A DNA stretch of 6,242 nucleotides. Source: Chloroflexota bacterium (GTDB lineage Bacteria; Chloroflexota; Dehalococcoidia; SM23-28-2; RBG-16-64-32). Below, in pieces: positions 5,853 to 6,242 of this stretch. The stretch covers positions 1 through 6,242 of the forward strand of contig JADFNQ010000086.1 of NCBI GenBank assembly GCA_022563285.1. The letters are read 5' to 3'. A program made the position numbers and the translations under genes. Every line of letters starts with the position of its first letter. Positions within the stretch are counted from its first letter, which is position 1. Under the pieces are notes generated by a model. The model was not told where the DNA came from, searched no databases, and saw nothing but the letters and a program-made list of their open reading frames with translations.

Positions 5853-5857
5853 TTCCC

Positions 5858-6148
5858 GTGCCCACCTACGTAGTGCTCTACAAGTTCACCGACCAGGGTC
5901 TGAAGAGCATCAAGGACACCGTACGCCGCGCCCGCGAGGTCCGCGCCGAGAACGAGAAGCGAGGCTTCAAGGTTATCGGCACCTACTGGACGCAGGGGCA
6001 GTACGATATCGTCTCCATCGTGGACGCGCCCAGCGAGGACGCGATGCTGGCCGGGCTGTTCAACATCGCCGCGACGGGGAACGTGCACAGCGAGACGCTG
6101 CGGGCCCACACCGAGGCGGAGATGGAGAAGGCACTCCAGGCCGGCTAG
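5858..6148 (+). CDS. GYD-domain protein (small, function unknown)
   Basis: The 96-residue product matches the GYD family (PF08734): it begins MPTYVVLYKFTDQG, has IGTYWTQGQYDIV around 40-52 with the family's G-x-Y-D signature as G47-Q48-Y49-D50, and ends with GNVHSETLRA near 74-83. Members are usually about 90-110 residues, are expected to adopt a ferredoxin-like or dimeric alpha-beta barrel fold, and have no established biochemical role. There is no signal peptide or membrane segment, so it is probably a cytoplasmic oligomer. GTG is translated as methionine, supported by AAGGAGG 5 nt upstream. It is divergent from the GNAT-PLP fusion across 102 bp and ends 4 bp before the stop of the converging gene at the right edge. 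Co-regulation with the fusion gene is possible but not shown. Confidence 0.9.
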   Translation: MPTYVVLYKFTDQGLKSIKDTVRRAREVRAENEKRGFKVIGTYWTQGQYDIVSIVDAPSEDAMLAGLFNIAATGNVHSETLRAHTEAEMEKALQAG

Positions 6149-6152
6149 CGCC

Positions 6153-6242
6153 TCACCTCCCCAGCCACAGGTCCACCGGACGGCGTGCCTTCGTCTCGAA
6201 CGGCAGCGCCACGCGCTGGCCCGTGCCCGCCGACTCGTAGGC
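6153..6242 (-). CDS. 3' end of a probable Gfo/Idh/MocA-family oxidoreductase (partial)
   Basis: Only the last 29 codons and a TGA stop are inside the window. The visible tail starts AYESAGTGQRVALP and ends RPVDLWLGR. A helix ending in YESA followed by a short turn and RVxLP is typical of the C-terminus of Gfo/Idh/MocA NAD(P)-dependent sugar or inositol dehydrogenases, which often end this way. No cofactor or catalytic motif is visible, so the assignment rests on the tail alone. The gene converges on the GYD gene with a 4-bp gap and no room for a separate terminator. Confidence 0.55.
   Translation of the reverse strand, partial: AYESAGTGQRVALPFETKARRPVDLWLGR

Noticed and set aside
5756..6109. 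118-codon upstream extension of the fusion gene to an ATG at 6109
   Set aside because: The extension is antisense to the GYD gene, which has family motifs and AAGGAGG. The GNAT domain needs nothing before 5755.

Overview
This 6.2 kb window is GC-rich, with third codon positions dominated by G and C, and is densely packed with ordinary bacterial genes. The gene mix fits a high-GC chromosomal segment, plausibly of the phylum Chloroflexota: a CehA/McbA-type PHP hydrolase, NagA, a GGDEF/HD-GYP pair, a GYD-domain protein and a Gfo/Idh/MocA-like end. No rRNA or marker gene is present, so the phylum is an inference from gene content and base composition. I see no mobile element, CRISPR array, tRNA or rRNA.

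Layout from left to right: (1) 1-1158, minus strand: a PHP-domain metallohydrolase of the CehA/McbA type, cut by the left edge (386 residues visible). (2) 1260-2432, plus strand: nagA, divergent from the PHP gene across a 101-bp intergenic region. (3) 2433-2643: a gene-free spacer with small inverted repeats. (4) 2644-3489 and 3506-4270, plus strand: a two-gene cyclic-di-GMP module, a membrane-anchored diguanylate cyclase followed 16 bp later by a membrane-anchored HD-GYP phosphodiesterase. (5) 4346-5755, minus strand: a 469-residue fusion of an N-terminal GNAT acetyltransferase domain to a fold-type-II PLP enzyme resembling serine/threonine dehydratases. It converges on the HD-GYP gene. (6) 5858-6148, plus strand: a small GYD-domain protein with a GTG start and a strong Shine-Dalgarno, divergent from the fusion gene. 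(7) 6153-6242, minus strand: the last 29 codons of a gene whose tail resembles the Gfo/Idh/MocA oxidoreductases; it enters from the right edge.

Functionally the window is a set of small independent units. NagA feeds amino-sugar recycling. The GGDEF and HD-GYP enzymes should make and degrade the same second messenger at the membrane from one transcript. The GNAT-PLP fusion suggests amino-acid metabolism with two chemistries in one chain.

The most unusual items are the GNAT-PLP fusion and its apparently leaderless start: a TACAAT box placed so that the GTG would be the first transcribed codon, next to a divergent gene with a textbook Shine-Dalgarno. I did not find convincing evidence of a wholly new system.
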